A stretch of DNA of 64,000 nt, from NCBI GenBank assembly GCA_030427145.1, contig JAUHWT010000017.1, positions 1 to 64,000 of the forward strand. Direction: 5' to 3'. The translations under genes were made by a program, and so were the position numbers. Of this stretch, positions 40,844-49,526 are shown one piece after another; the stretch's first letter is position 1; each line of letters begins with the position of its first letter. Origin of the DNA: Alphaproteobacteria bacterium. Lineage in GTDB: Bacteria; Pseudomonadota; Alphaproteobacteria; Rhodobacterales; Rhodobacteraceae. The notes below the pieces were generated by a model, which saw nothing but the letters and a program-made list of their open reading frames with translations, did no database searches and was not told where the DNA came from.

Positions 40844-42927
40844 GCCAGGTTCATGCCAGATCCGCCAAACAGACCGCTGGCCCACGCGGACCCGCGGCCC
40901 GGCCAAAGCCACGCGCGCCGGTGCGTCCGGTGCAGCGGAAGGAGGGGGGCTGTTCCTGTGGCGGGGGGTGTCCGGCCTGTCAGGCGGAGAAGCGGGCGGA
41001 AAGTGAGGCTGACCGGGTTGCCGATGACATCCTGGCGAACCGCCCGGCGGGCGCGGTGACGGCCGCGCCGCCGCCGGTTCAGGCGAAGGAGGCGGGGGGT
41101 GGTCTGTCGCCGGGGCCCGTGCCGCATCCAGGGCCGGGGCGGCCTTTGGCGGGACCGGCGCGTGGGTTCTTTGAGGGGCGGTTTGGGCGGGATTTCAGTG
41201 GTGTTCGCATCCATGACGGGCCGGGCGCCCATGCCTCGGCCATGGCGATCAATGCCCGCGCCTATACCAGCGGGTCGGATATCGTTTTCGCGCGGAGTGA
41301 GTTTGCGCCTGGAACGCGCCGGGGCGATCACCTGCTGGCTCATGAGCTGACCCATGTGATCCAGCAGCGGCAGGGGCTGGCTTCGGTTCAGCGTGTTCCG
41401 GCGGATGACGAGATTGGAGGTGCACAGTATGAGGTGGAGGATGATCCTCACCAGATTTTTTTTGAGCAGGGTTCGAGTATCATCGATGCCCACGAAAGTG
41501 CCAAATTTCTCGAGTTTGTTCCACATATGGTGGAAATTGATGTGGCGCCGGCCCGGGTTTGGGGTTTTCGTTCGCCCGATGAACCGGGTCCCCTTGCGCT
41601 GGAAAGGGCGGAAGAGGTTCGGGACAGAATTTTGGATATCAACAATACCCTTTCTGTTGTGGCGCAGGGAAATCCTCATTCCTATCAGGACCGGCCGGAT
41701 TACAGGTACTTACGAAGAGCGCAGCTTGTAGTTGATCGGCCTGAAACCGAACAGGATCCCTGTGCCGGCAGGCCGGAGTTTCACGCCTCGTGCCCACAGG
41801 CCCCGGCAGTTTCCCTTGATATTCAAACCGCTTTTTCCGACGCCTTGAGCGATGTTACCGATACGGTTTCAGCACTGGAACAGTTCCGGGATCATCCCTC
41901 CCGACACGGTACCACCGGAAGACTGCTATCCCGATTTTTTGGAACCGGATACAATCTGAGTGGCCTGATCTCTGACTATGGCGCGTTGCGGGCCCAGGTC
42001 GAACTGGTTTCCCGAACCGATCATGGTACCGCAGACCCGCCGAGTGGGGCCGGATACCGCTGTGCCAACGAATGTTTTGGTTGGTGTGACAGCTCGGACG
42101 CCGTGACGAGCGGAGGTGGTGGCAACTGCCTCGCGACATTCTGCGATTCCAGACTGAATGGAGACTTGGCCGATCTGGTGTCTCTCGTCATTCACGAAAT
42201 ATCACATTGTACTGCAGGTATGGGTCGCAGCGGGGGCGGGACCAGCGATGCCGTTTATGCCTGGGAAAAAGCCGCGCGGTTTCTCACGGCACCGGAACGT
42301 GCCGACAGCGCTGATATAATGACCTATTTCGTCCATGAACTGAAGCACGGTGGCCCTGATACCCTTCAGCCTTCGGTCGTCGATGATGTTTCCGCATTTT
42401 CGGCAAGTGAAGGAAGAAAGGTGGAGGAAGCCCTTGCGCGCATGGCCAAGTGGCTGTCCATTTCGGACACAAAAATGACGATCGTTTTCAACAGTGTGAT
42501 GGACGCAAGGACCCAGGGATGGGCGGGATTGTGGGCAAGAGACATTTACCAGTGGATCCGAATTCATTTGGACCCTGACAACAGCCTGAGCGCTCCTCCT
42601 GGCCGAACCTCGGCTTCGGATGTGGACACCATTGCGGCCATCATGGATAGAATCGTCGTGCTGTCCAACCATGTCAATGGCAGCTCGATTACCGCACAAC
42701 CAGGCAGCCCGACCGAATGGTCCGGTCCCTCCGGAGGGTCCTCCGTGCTTCCCGGTACTGAGGTTCAGGTGGAACGGGGCGTTGTTGCAAGCCTGAACAT
42801 GCAGCAGTTGATCCGAAAAATTCTGCGTTCCCTGATGCTCGCCGCGCCACATGTTTCGGATCCCCTGGTCCGTGGCTATGTCGATCTTGTGGATTTCATC
42901 CGGCGGCGCGAGGGACTTGGACCCTGA
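40840..42927 (+). CDS. Putative payload 2: DUF4157 + OmpA-like + M35 aspzincin-like metalloprotease
   Basis: 695 residues, overlapping payload 1 by four bases. The N-terminal 190 residues parallel payload 1: CSCGGGCPAC cluster, FGRDFSGVRIHDGPGAHASA, DIVFARSEFAPG and HELTH at residues 168-172. An OmpA-like segment follows (FEQGSSIIDAHESAKFLEF; LALERAEEVRDRIL). The C-terminal region has a second zinc motif, HEISH (452-456), then GTSDAVYAW with Asp470, and RADSADIMTYFVHE. HExxH plus GTxD plus an (N/R)ADSxxxxxxF tail is the aspzincin (M35, deuterolysin/lysine-endopeptidase) signature. Eight-plus Cys around residues 400-435 would suit disulfides. From about 41400 the DNA is visibly less GC-rich. 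Proteolytic activity is predicted, not shown. Confidence 0.75.
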   Translation: MSQVHARSAKQTAGPRGPAARPKPRAPVRPVQRKEGGCSCGGGCPACQAEKRAESEADRVADDILANRPAGAVTAAPPPVQAKEAGGGLSPGPVPHPGPGRPLAGPARGFFEGRFGRDFSGVRIHDGPGAHASAMAINARAYTSGSDIVFARSEFAPGTRRGDHLLAHELTHVIQQRQGLASVQRVPADDEIGGAQYEVEDDPHQIFFEQGSSIIDAHESAKFLEFVPHMVEIDVAPARVWGFRSPDEPGPLALERAEEVRDRILDINNTLSVVAQGNPHSYQDRPDYRYLRRAQLVVDRPETEQDPCAGRPEFHASCPQAPAVSLDIQTAFSDALSDVTDTVSALEQFRDHPSRHGTTGRLLSRFFGTGYNLSGLISDYGALRAQVELVSRTDHGTADPPSGAGYRCANECFGWCDSSDAVTSGGGGNCLATFCDSRLNGDLADLVSLVIHEISHCTAGMGRSGGGTSDAVYAWEKAARFLTAPERADSADIMTYFVHELKHGGPDTLQPSVVDDVSAFSASEGRKVEEALARMAKWLSISDTKMTIVFNSVMDARTQGWAGLWARDIYQWIRIHLDPDNSLSAPPGRTSASDVDTIAAIMDRIVVLSNHVNGSSITAQPGSPTEWSGPSGGSSVLPGTEVQVERGVVASLNMQQLIRKILRSLMLAAPHVSDPLVRGYVDLVDFIRRREGLGP

Positions 42928-42929
42928 CG

Positions 42930-44303
42930 CTATCCGGGGGTTGATCCGGTTTCCCAGTGGGGGCCGATGCGGTGTTTTTTGAGGAGGCGGCCGAGGGTGC
43001 GGCGTTCCTTGCCGGCGCGGGCGGCGGCGGCGGTGACGTTGCCTCCGTTTTCCTCCATGAGGCGTTGGAGGTAGCAGCGCTCGAAGCGGGCGAGAGCCTG
43101 GGATCTGGCCGTGTCGAAATCGCCCATGTTCGTGTCGAACGTGGCGGGGGCGGTGGTGCCGGGGGGCAGGATGTCGGCCAGCCTGATCGTGTCGGCGGGC
43201 GCGTTGAGGACGGCGCGGTGGATGAGGTTTTCAAGCTGTCTCACGTTGCCGGGCAGGTCGTGCTGTTCGAGCCAGCGGGCCGCGTCGGGTGACAGGACCA
43301 TTTCGGAGCGGTTGTAGGTGCCGCGAAAGACGGTGATGAAGTGGCGCGCCAGTTCGGTCACGTCGCCCATGCGCTCGCGCAGGGGGGGGAGGGTGAGGGC
43401 CAGGACGTTGAGGCGGAAGAACAGGTCCTCGCGGAACTGGCCCGCCGCGACCACGGAGGCCAGTGGCCGGTTTGAGGCGGTGAGGATGCGCACATCCACC
43501 TGGGCCGCCTGACCGCCGCCGACGGGGCGCACCTCGCCCTGTTGCAGGAAGCGCAGGAGCGCCACCTGGGCCCGGGGGCTGAGCGTGTCGATCTCGTCAA
43601 GGAAGAGCGTGCCGCCATCGGCCTGCTGCACCAGGCCGGTGCGGGCCGAGGTGGCTCCGGTGAAGGCGCCGGCCTCGTGGCCGAAGAGTTCGTTTTCCAC
43701 CAGTTCGGAGGGAATGCAGCCACAGTTCACGGCCACGAAGTCGCCCCTGCGGCCGCTCAGACGGTTGATGAGACGGGCGACGAGTTCCTTGCCGGTGCCG
43801 GTTTCACCCTCGATCACCACGGGGGCCGCGCTGGTGGCGATGCGTTCGGCCTCGTCGAGGACGCGGGTGAAATTCGCGGCGTTGCCCACGATGCCGGCCT
43901 CGGCGCGGCAAACCTGGACGGCCTCGCGGCGTGCGTTCAGTCCGGCGACAAACTGTTCCAGCCGGACGCCAAGTTCGCTGGCGCTCCAGGGGGCTTCGAG
44001 GAAATCGGTGGCTGCGCGCATCATGCGGTCGGTGCCGTCACCACCACGGCGGTTTACCACGCAAATCCAAGGCGTTGTTCCAAGTTTCTCAAGTATGTCG
44101 TGATTGCCGGGGTCCCGCTGGCCGTTCAGTACCACAAGCTTCGGTCCGCGTGGGGACGCCGCCTGTTTCAGCCATGTGCCGCCGTTGTGCACCCTGGTGC
44201 CATAGCCCAGGGTGTCGACATCTCTCGCAAACGCTTTTCCCGTATCGCAGTCAGCAAAATTCAGAATATCAAATACCGGTTGGTCGCTACAAACCTGTGC
44301 CAC
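42930..44303 (-). CDS. Sigma-54-dependent transcriptional activator (NtrC family)
   Basis: 457 residues starting at GTG 44303; an in-frame stop lies just upstream. The N-terminal 125 residues look like a receiver domain that has lost the phosphorylatable Asp (KLVVLNGQ where LVVLD is expected). The AAA+ core is complete: GETGTGKE (near residue 165), the sigma-54-contacting GAFTGA loop in GHEAGAFTGATSARTG, LFLDEIDTL and the arginine finger region FREDLFFRLNVL. A Fis-type helix-turn-helix ends the protein (NVTAAAARAGKERRTLGRLL). It is convergent with the injection operon, two bases apart. It most likely activates the sigma-54 promoter at 16121, about 27 kb away at the other end of the cluster (inference). 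Confidence 0.93.
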   Translation of the reverse strand: MAQVCSDQPVFDILNFADCDTGKAFARDVDTLGYGTRVHNGGTWLKQAASPRGPKLVVLNGQRDPGNHDILEKLGTTPWICVVNRRGGDGTDRMMRAATDFLEAPWSASELGVRLEQFVAGLNARREAVQVCRAEAGIVGNAANFTRVLDEAERIATSAAPVVIEGETGTGKELVARLINRLSGRRGDFVAVNCGCIPSELVENELFGHEAGAFTGATSARTGLVQQADGGTLFLDEIDTLSPRAQVALLRFLQQGEVRPVGGGQAAQVDVRILTASNRPLASVVAAGQFREDLFFRLNVLALTLPPLRERMGDVTELARHFITVFRGTYNRSEMVLSPDAARWLEQHDLPGNVRQLENLIHRAVLNAPADTIRLADILPPGTTAPATFDTNMGDFDTARSQALARFERCYLQRLMEENGGNVTAAAARAGKERRTLGRLLKKHRIGPHWETGSTPG

Positions 44304-44745
44304 GCCTCCCCCGCAAAATGTCAGGAATCAAATCCGCTCCCCTGTACATTATACACGTTTTTCGCTCATTTTTGTAGCTTTACGGGTGAGCCCAGGCCCG
44401 CGGGCGGGATGTGGGGTTTGGGCTTTCGGCAAAGTTTCGTGAAAACAGGCGTGTTCGCGGCGTTGTGTAAATGGTGTCGAAAAGTCGGACTGTCCCGGCC
44501 TGTGGCGATTTGTGTTGTGTTGAGCCGGGAACTGTAGACTAATTGCGCGAACATGAGAGGGTTTGTTGTGATTTTGGGTTAAGTGGAGGTATTTGAAAGG
44601 GGGAGAATTAATTTTATCAATTATATCAATATAATATGCAGATGTGTTTCTGTGAGAGTAGATGGTTGAAGCGCCCCGGTGGACGCGGGGTGGGCAGGTT
44701 TTCTAAACTGTCCAGGGTATGCGGAATTGTTCGGAAGGGTGGACG
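44304..44745. other. Non-coding region between divergent activator and amidohydrolase genes
   Basis: No credible gene in 442 bases. A strongly AT-rich island (44606-44637) contains TATCAAT twice and a TATAAT hexamer (44630-44635) that may be the -10 of the amidohydrolase promoter; no good -35 is seen. Nothing resembling a sigma-54 promoter was found for the activator gene itself. Confidence 0.4.
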
Positions 44746-45576
44746 ATGATTATTGATGCGCATCAGCATTTTTGGAAGCTGGACCGGGGAGATTATTTCT
44801 GGATGAGCCCGGATCTGGGGCGGATTTACCGGGATTACGGGCCGGATGATCTGCGGGGGCATCTGGTCAAAGGGGGTGTCAGCAAGACGGTTCTGGTGCA
44901 GGCGGCGGACAGTACGGCGGAAACCCTTTTCATGCTTCAGATCGCCGCGAAGGCCGAGTTTGTGGCCGGTGTGGTGGGCTGGGTCGGGCTGGATCAGCGG
45001 GATTCCATTACCATGATCAACAGGCTGCGCGCGAAGTCGATGCTGAAGGGGCTGCGCCCGATGTTGCAGGACATTAAGGACACGGACTGGATTACCAAGG
45101 CGCCGGTTCTGAAATCCCTTGCGCATCTGGAGGAGGTGGGGCTGCGGTTCGATGCGCTGGTGCAGCCGCGGCATCTGGAGGTGCTGCTGGAGGTGGCGCA
45201 GCGTTTTCCGAAGCTGCAGATCGTTGTGGACCATGTGGCCAAGCCGGTCATGGGCAATGGCGCTCTGCCCGATCCGGCCTGGAAGCGGGGGATGCGCAAC
45301 CTGGCGGCGCTGCCCAATGTGTACTGCAAGCTCTCGGGCATGGCGACGGAGGCCGGACGTGGTTGGAAGATTGATGATCTGCGCCCGTTCTCGGATGTGG
45401 TGCTCGACGCGTTCGGGCCGTCGAAACTGATGTGGGGCAGCGACTGGCCGGTGGCTGAGATGGTGACGGAGTACGACACCTGGCTGGACACCGCCTGGGA
45501 GTTGACCGAAGGACTGTCGTCTGCCGAGCAGAAAGAGGTGTTTGGCGGCACGGCGCAGCGGTTCTACGGGCTTTAA
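44746..45576 (+). CDS. Amidohydrolase family 2 protein (L-fuconolactonase-like)
   Basis: 276-residue TIM-barrel hydrolase of COG3618 type. It opens with the metal-binding motif DAHQHFWKLDRGDYFW, then QAADSTAETLFMLQIA, a central VVDHVAKP (His ligand) and the catalytic WGSDWPVAE near residue 230. These are the marks of sugar-lactone or 2-pyrone-4,6-dicarboxylate-like hydrolases. ATG 44746 follows AAGGGTGG; the open frame extends further upstream but without a ribosome site. No sugar catabolic genes are adjacent, so the substrate is open. Confidence 0.9.
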   Translation: MIIDAHQHFWKLDRGDYFWMSPDLGRIYRDYGPDDLRGHLVKGGVSKTVLVQAADSTAETLFMLQIAAKAEFVAGVVGWVGLDQRDSITMINRLRAKSMLKGLRPMLQDIKDTDWITKAPVLKSLAHLEEVGLRFDALVQPRHLEVLLEVAQRFPKLQIVVDHVAKPVMGNGALPDPAWKRGMRNLAALPNVYCKLSGMATEAGRGWKIDDLRPFSDVVLDAFGPSKLMWGSDWPVAEMVTEYDTWLDTAWELTEGLSSAEQKEVFGGTAQRFYGL

Positions 45577-45653
45577 GGGACCGGGGCGAAAAGGGTTTGG
45601 TTGGAGGCGGCTCTGCCGGTTAGGCTGAGGCTCAGCAGAGCGGGAGCCCAGCC

Positions 45654-47615
45654 ATGACATTTGATCAGATCGTCGCCACCGTCGCGGGGCTTCTGGCCGG
45701 GGAGCCTGTCGCCAGCGGGCTTCCCGAACTGGCGGAGGGGGGATTTGATCCGGCCCTGCCGGTGGAGATTGCGCCCTGCCCTCGGCCTTTGCTGCCATAG
45801 GAGATTGAGGGCGAGACGGTGGTTTGCGGGACCATTTCGGTGCCGGAGGATCACGGGGCGCCGGAGGGGCGGACCATTCCGCTGTTTTTCACGGTGCTGA
45901 AGGCGGAGACGGATTATCCGGCGCCAGACCCCCTGTTACATCTGCACGGGGGGCCGGGCGGTGGCATTCTGGGGAGTTTTGCCGGGTTTGCGCAGCTCTT
46001 TGAGCCGTTCCGGCGGACCCGCGACGTGGTGATGTTCGACCAGCGGGCGGCGGGGCTGTCGGGGGCGAGCACCTCCTGTTTCGAGGCGATGCGGGCGCAT
46101 ATCGACCTGCTGATCGATCCGGAGTTCGAGGAATACGGGACGGAGGAGATCGGCGACGGTCCGGGCCTGACGGAGCGCTGTGTCGGGGAGTTAAGCACGC
46201 GGGACATTGATCTGTCGAAATACAACACGCTGGAAAACGCGCGGGACGTGCGGGCGGTGATGACCGGTCTGGGGTATGAGGCGTACAACCTCTACGGCAT
46301 TTCCTATGGCACGAAGCTGTCGCTCGAGGTGATGCGTTCGGCGCCGGAGGGGCTGCGGGCGGTGATCCTCGACGGGGTCGCGCCGCCGCATGTGAAGCTT
46401 TACGACACAATCGCGACGCCGCTCGACGAGGCGATCGGGATGGTGGTCGACCTGTGCGCGGCGGATGCGGCCTGTGACGCGGCCTATCCCGATCTGGGCG
46501 GGGTGATTACCGGGGTGTTGGAGAAGGCCGCGGCGGGGGAGCTGGAGATGAATGGCGAGCCGGTGCCGCTCGAGTTTGTGCTGGCGCCCATTATGGTCCG
46601 CAACGGGGCCTATCGGCGGGAGAGCCTGACGCCGGTTATTCCGGCGCTGATGTATGAACTGAGCGAGGGGGTGACGCCGACCTGGGACGCTCTGCTGGCG
46701 GACGGGTTGCAGCCGGATACGTTGAGCGACGTGCGGGCGGAAGAGGTGCGGGCGCGGATTGCGGAGCTGGAGGGCGATCCGCAGCGGGCGGCGGAGACGG
46801 TGATTGCGGAGGCCGATCAGACGAAGGCCGCATCGATGGCCCTGAACCATTCGCTGGAGCAGTTGCATGTGGCGCTGCAGCGTGACCGGGACCTCGGGCC
46901 GCTTGGGGCATTGTTTGACCGGGAGTTGCAACGCTCCGGTGGGGCGTGGCGGGAGGACCCGGAGGCCGCGCTGGCGGCGATGCGGGATTACCTGGAGTTG
47001 CAGACCGGGAGGCGGAGCAAGGTGCGCCTGGCGGCTTTCGTGGCACGGCATTTCGAGGATGACGAACGGCTGCTGGCCCTCATTGAGGCGATGAACGAGG
47101 AGGAGTTGGAGCAGGTCTACCGCATCATTGCCGTGGCCGCGGACCGGCCGGAGCATGAGTATCTCGGCAACCTGCATCTGGCGGTCTATGCCTGCCAGGA
47201 GGACATACCCTACAACTCGTTTGAGGGGTTTGAGGAAACCACGGCAGCGGGGCGGTTCCCGGTGCTGCGCGATTTGTGGGCGCCGGAGATCGGGACGTTT
47301 TATGAGATGTGCGGGGCCTTTGAGCCGGTGGAGCGTGAGGGGTTTCACGAGCCGGTGGTGAGCGACATTCCGACCCTTTCGATTGGGTCGGGCTGGGACA
47401 TTCAGACGGCGGCAAGCTGGGCGGAAAAGGCGGTTGAGACGCTGCCGAACGGGCACGCCATTATCATACCGGAGGCGGGGCACGGGGCAGCGATCTACCA
47501 GTCCTGCGTGATCGACATGGGGGTTGCGTTTATCAACGACCCGTCGATGCAGATTGACGACCGCTGCCGCGCGGCGGCGATGCCCGAGTTCTGGATCCGG
47601 CCCACGGCGGAGTAG
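45654..47615 (+). pseudogene. Alpha/beta-hydrolase (tripeptidyl aminopeptidase-like, S33) interrupted by in-frame TAG
   Basis: The frame from ATG 45654 (MTFDQIVATVAGLLAGEPV) is stopped by TAG at 45798-45800, codon 49, then continues in the same frame to 47615. Text on both sides is what this family shows around its start: CPRPLLP before the stop and EIEGETVVCGTISVPEDHG after it. Downstream the enzyme is intact: HLHGGPGGG, nucleophile motif GISYG, Asp in GSGWDIQ and His in PEAGHGAA. So either a nonsense mutation or base-call error has split the gene, or translation restarts at GTG 45819, losing about 55 residues. No signal peptide is evident. Type exopeptidase/proline iminopeptidase-like; substrate unknown. 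Confidence 0.75.
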
Positions 47616-47635
47616 AGTGCCGTTGGGGCCTCGGA

Positions 47636-48607
47636 TCAGTTCGCTTTGGGGTTTCGCGGTATGCCGCGCTCAAGGTCCGGGGTGATCGGGATGTGCTCCT
47701 GATCGTCGCCGGGCGGGAGGCGGAAAGGGCCGCTTTCCCAGTCGGCGGCTTTCCAGGCTTCCTTCGCCTCCTCGATCCGGTCACGGGATGACGAGACGAA
47801 ATTCCACCAAATGTAGCGTCCCTCGTTCATGGTCGCGCCGCCAAGCGCCATCAGACGTGCGCCCGCTTCACCGGCGCGGACACTGATGGCGTCGCCGGGA
47901 CGGAAGACCATCATGCGGCCCGCCTCAAAAACGTCGCCCGCGATCTCAACGGAGCCTTCGGTGACGTAAATCCCGCGGTCTTCGTGATTGTCGGGGAGCG
48001 GAAAATGGGCGCCGGGTTGCAGGACCACGTCGAGGTAGAAGGTCTCTGACTGCATGGTGACGGGGCTGGTCTTACCATAGGCGGAGCCGAGGATCAGCCG
48101 GGCCGCAATGCCCGCGTCGTCAATCTCAGGCAGGGCGGTCTGTTTGTGGTGTTCGAAATCGGGTGCCATGTCCTCGCGGTCCTCCGGCAGGGCGATCCAG
48201 GTCTGGATGCCGAAGAGGCTGTGACGGGTGGCGCGGGTCTCGGCGCTGGTGCGTTCGGAATGGGTGACGCCACGGCCCGCGACCATCCAGTTGACCTCGC
48301 CGGGGTAGATCATCTGGTGGGTGCCGAGGCTGTCGCGGTGTTCGAACTCGCCCTGGTAGAGGTAGGTCACGGTTCCAAGGCCGATATGCGGGTGGGGGCG
48401 GACGTCGATGCCGCCATCGGTGATGAACTCGGCCGGACCCATCTGGTCGAAGAAGATGAAGGGTCCCACCATCTGGCGCTTGGGAGAGGGCAGGGCGCGG
48501 CGCACCTCGAAGCCGCCAATGTCGCGGGCGCGCGGGATTATCAGCGTCTCAAGCGCGCCGTCATTGCTCAGCGGGCATTCGGGGTTCTGTGTGGGGTTCC
48601 AGCTCAT
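47636..48607 (-). CDS. Pirin family protein
   Basis: 323-residue bicupin. Pirin hallmarks are present: RRALPSPKRQMVGPFIFFDQ, VRPHPHIGLGTVTYLYQGE (metal-binding His residues), GEVNWMVAGRGVTHSER and the C-terminal cupin PLPDNHEDRGIYVTEGSVE. Pirins are iron proteins with quercetinase or redox-sensing roles; a specific one cannot be given. ATG 48607 has GGAAGGA upstream. It lies in a run of leftward genes after the interrupted hydrolase, convergent with it. Confidence 0.93.
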   Translation of the reverse strand: MSWNPTQNPECPLSNDGALETLIIPRARDIGGFEVRRALPSPKRQMVGPFIFFDQMGPAEFITDGGIDVRPHPHIGLGTVTYLYQGEFEHRDSLGTHQMIYPGEVNWMVAGRGVTHSERTSAETRATRHSLFGIQTWIALPEDREDMAPDFEHHKQTALPEIDDAGIAARLILGSAYGKTSPVTMQSETFYLDVVLQPGAHFPLPDNHEDRGIYVTEGSVEIAGDVFEAGRMMVFRPGDAISVRAGEAGARLMALGGATMNEGRYIWWNFVSSSRDRIEEAKEAWKAADWESGPFRLPPGDDQEHIPITPDLERGIPRNPKAN

Positions 48608-48722
48608 CCGGTGTCCTTCCTGAATCCCTGCGTGTTGATCCGGCGGTCAGTTTAGCAAGGTTGCGGAATTCGCGCCATCAGGTCGTGGGGTGTCCGGATC
48701 ACATCCGTGAGGGGCCGGAGGG

Positions 48723-49442
48723 TCACTTTTGCAGCTCGCTGTAGGGGCAGACATCGTCCTCGAACGGCACGTGGCGGCGGCGGAAGCTGGTGTCGGGGAT
48801 TGCCGCGGGGTTGCTGATCCGGTCCATGCGGAAGTGGCGGAAGCCGTCGCGCATCGGGTCCCAGGCGACGAGATACCAAAGGGGCGGGAGGATGAGCATG
48901 GCCTGGGGTTCGACTTCGCGCCGGGTGATGCGGGATTTCGCATCGCGGTAGTCGAAACGCATGAGCTGGCGGCCAAGGAACGCGGCCTCGAAGGCGGGGA
49001 GAAGTTCGGGCTCCATCCGGCCCATGTCGGAGAGGTCCTGTAGTGGTGAGAGCTGTCCAACATGGAGGCAGTCGAGAAAGGCGCGCAGGTCCCGGACCCT
49101 GTCGGCGGGCAGGGATTTTTCGATTTTGGCGAGGCCCGCGTCGGCGAGTTCGGAAAAGGGCAGGGTGCCGGCCGCGCGCATCGCCGCGACGCTGATGAGC
49201 AGGGCGAAGACCTCCTGCACCGAGAGCCTTGTGGTGGTCTGCACCGAGCGGGGGTCGAGTTGTAGACCGCCGCCGCGCCCGACATCGGAATGGATCACAT
49301 AGCCCTCATCCCGCAGGGCGCTGATGTCGCGCAGGATGGTGCGGCGTGACGCGCCGACCTCCGTCGCGAGCGTGTCGATGGTCGAGGTGCCGTTGCGGCG
49401 GAGGCTGCGCACGATGGCGTCGTGTCGGGGTCTGATGTTCAT
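48723..49442 (-). CDS. WYL-domain transcriptional regulator (DeoR/YafY-like)
   Basis: 239 residues. N-terminal winged helix: RPRHDAIVRSLRRNGTSTID, VGASRRTILRDISALRDEGY. The WYL domain follows (about residues 130-220): RQLMRFDYRDAKSRITRREV, PLWYLVAWDP, FRHFRMDRI. Such proteins sense small ligands and usually control the divergent gene. No ribosome site is visible before ATG 49442, and a TATGAT lies 11 bases upstream, so the mRNA may be nearly leaderless. A GTGCCA/TGGCAC inverted repeat lies between it and the divergent ridA-like gene and is the probable operator for both. Confidence 0.9.
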   Translation of the reverse strand: MNIRPRHDAIVRSLRRNGTSTIDTLATEVGASRRTILRDISALRDEGYVIHSDVGRGGGLQLDPRSVQTTTRLSVQEVFALLISVAAMRAAGTLPFSELADAGLAKIEKSLPADRVRDLRAFLDCLHVGQLSPLQDLSDMGRMEPELLPAFEAAFLGRQLMRFDYRDAKSRITRREVEPQAMLILPPLWYLVAWDPMRDGFRHFRMDRISNPAAIPDTSFRRRHVPFEDDVCPYSELQK

Positions 49443-49463
49443 GTGGTCATGCTATCATAAATG

Positions 49464-49480
49464 GTGCCAGTTTTTGGCAC
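49464..49480. promoter_or_regulatory. Operator between WYL regulator and RidA-family gene
   Basis: GTGCCA-GTTTT-TGGCAC is a perfect 6-5-6 inverted repeat in the 84-base divergent gap. For the regulator it falls in the spacer upstream of a TATGAT -10 box, where binding would block transcription. Confidence 0.6.
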
Positions 49481-49526
49481 TGTTATGCGTCATACCCGTT
49501 TCAGCAACCAAAAAGGAGATTGCGAC

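Noticed and set aside
44285-44305. Sigma-54 promoter on the minus strand at the activator start (TGGCACAGGTTTGTA)
   Set aside because: The -12 position lacks GC and the element is inside the coding sequence.
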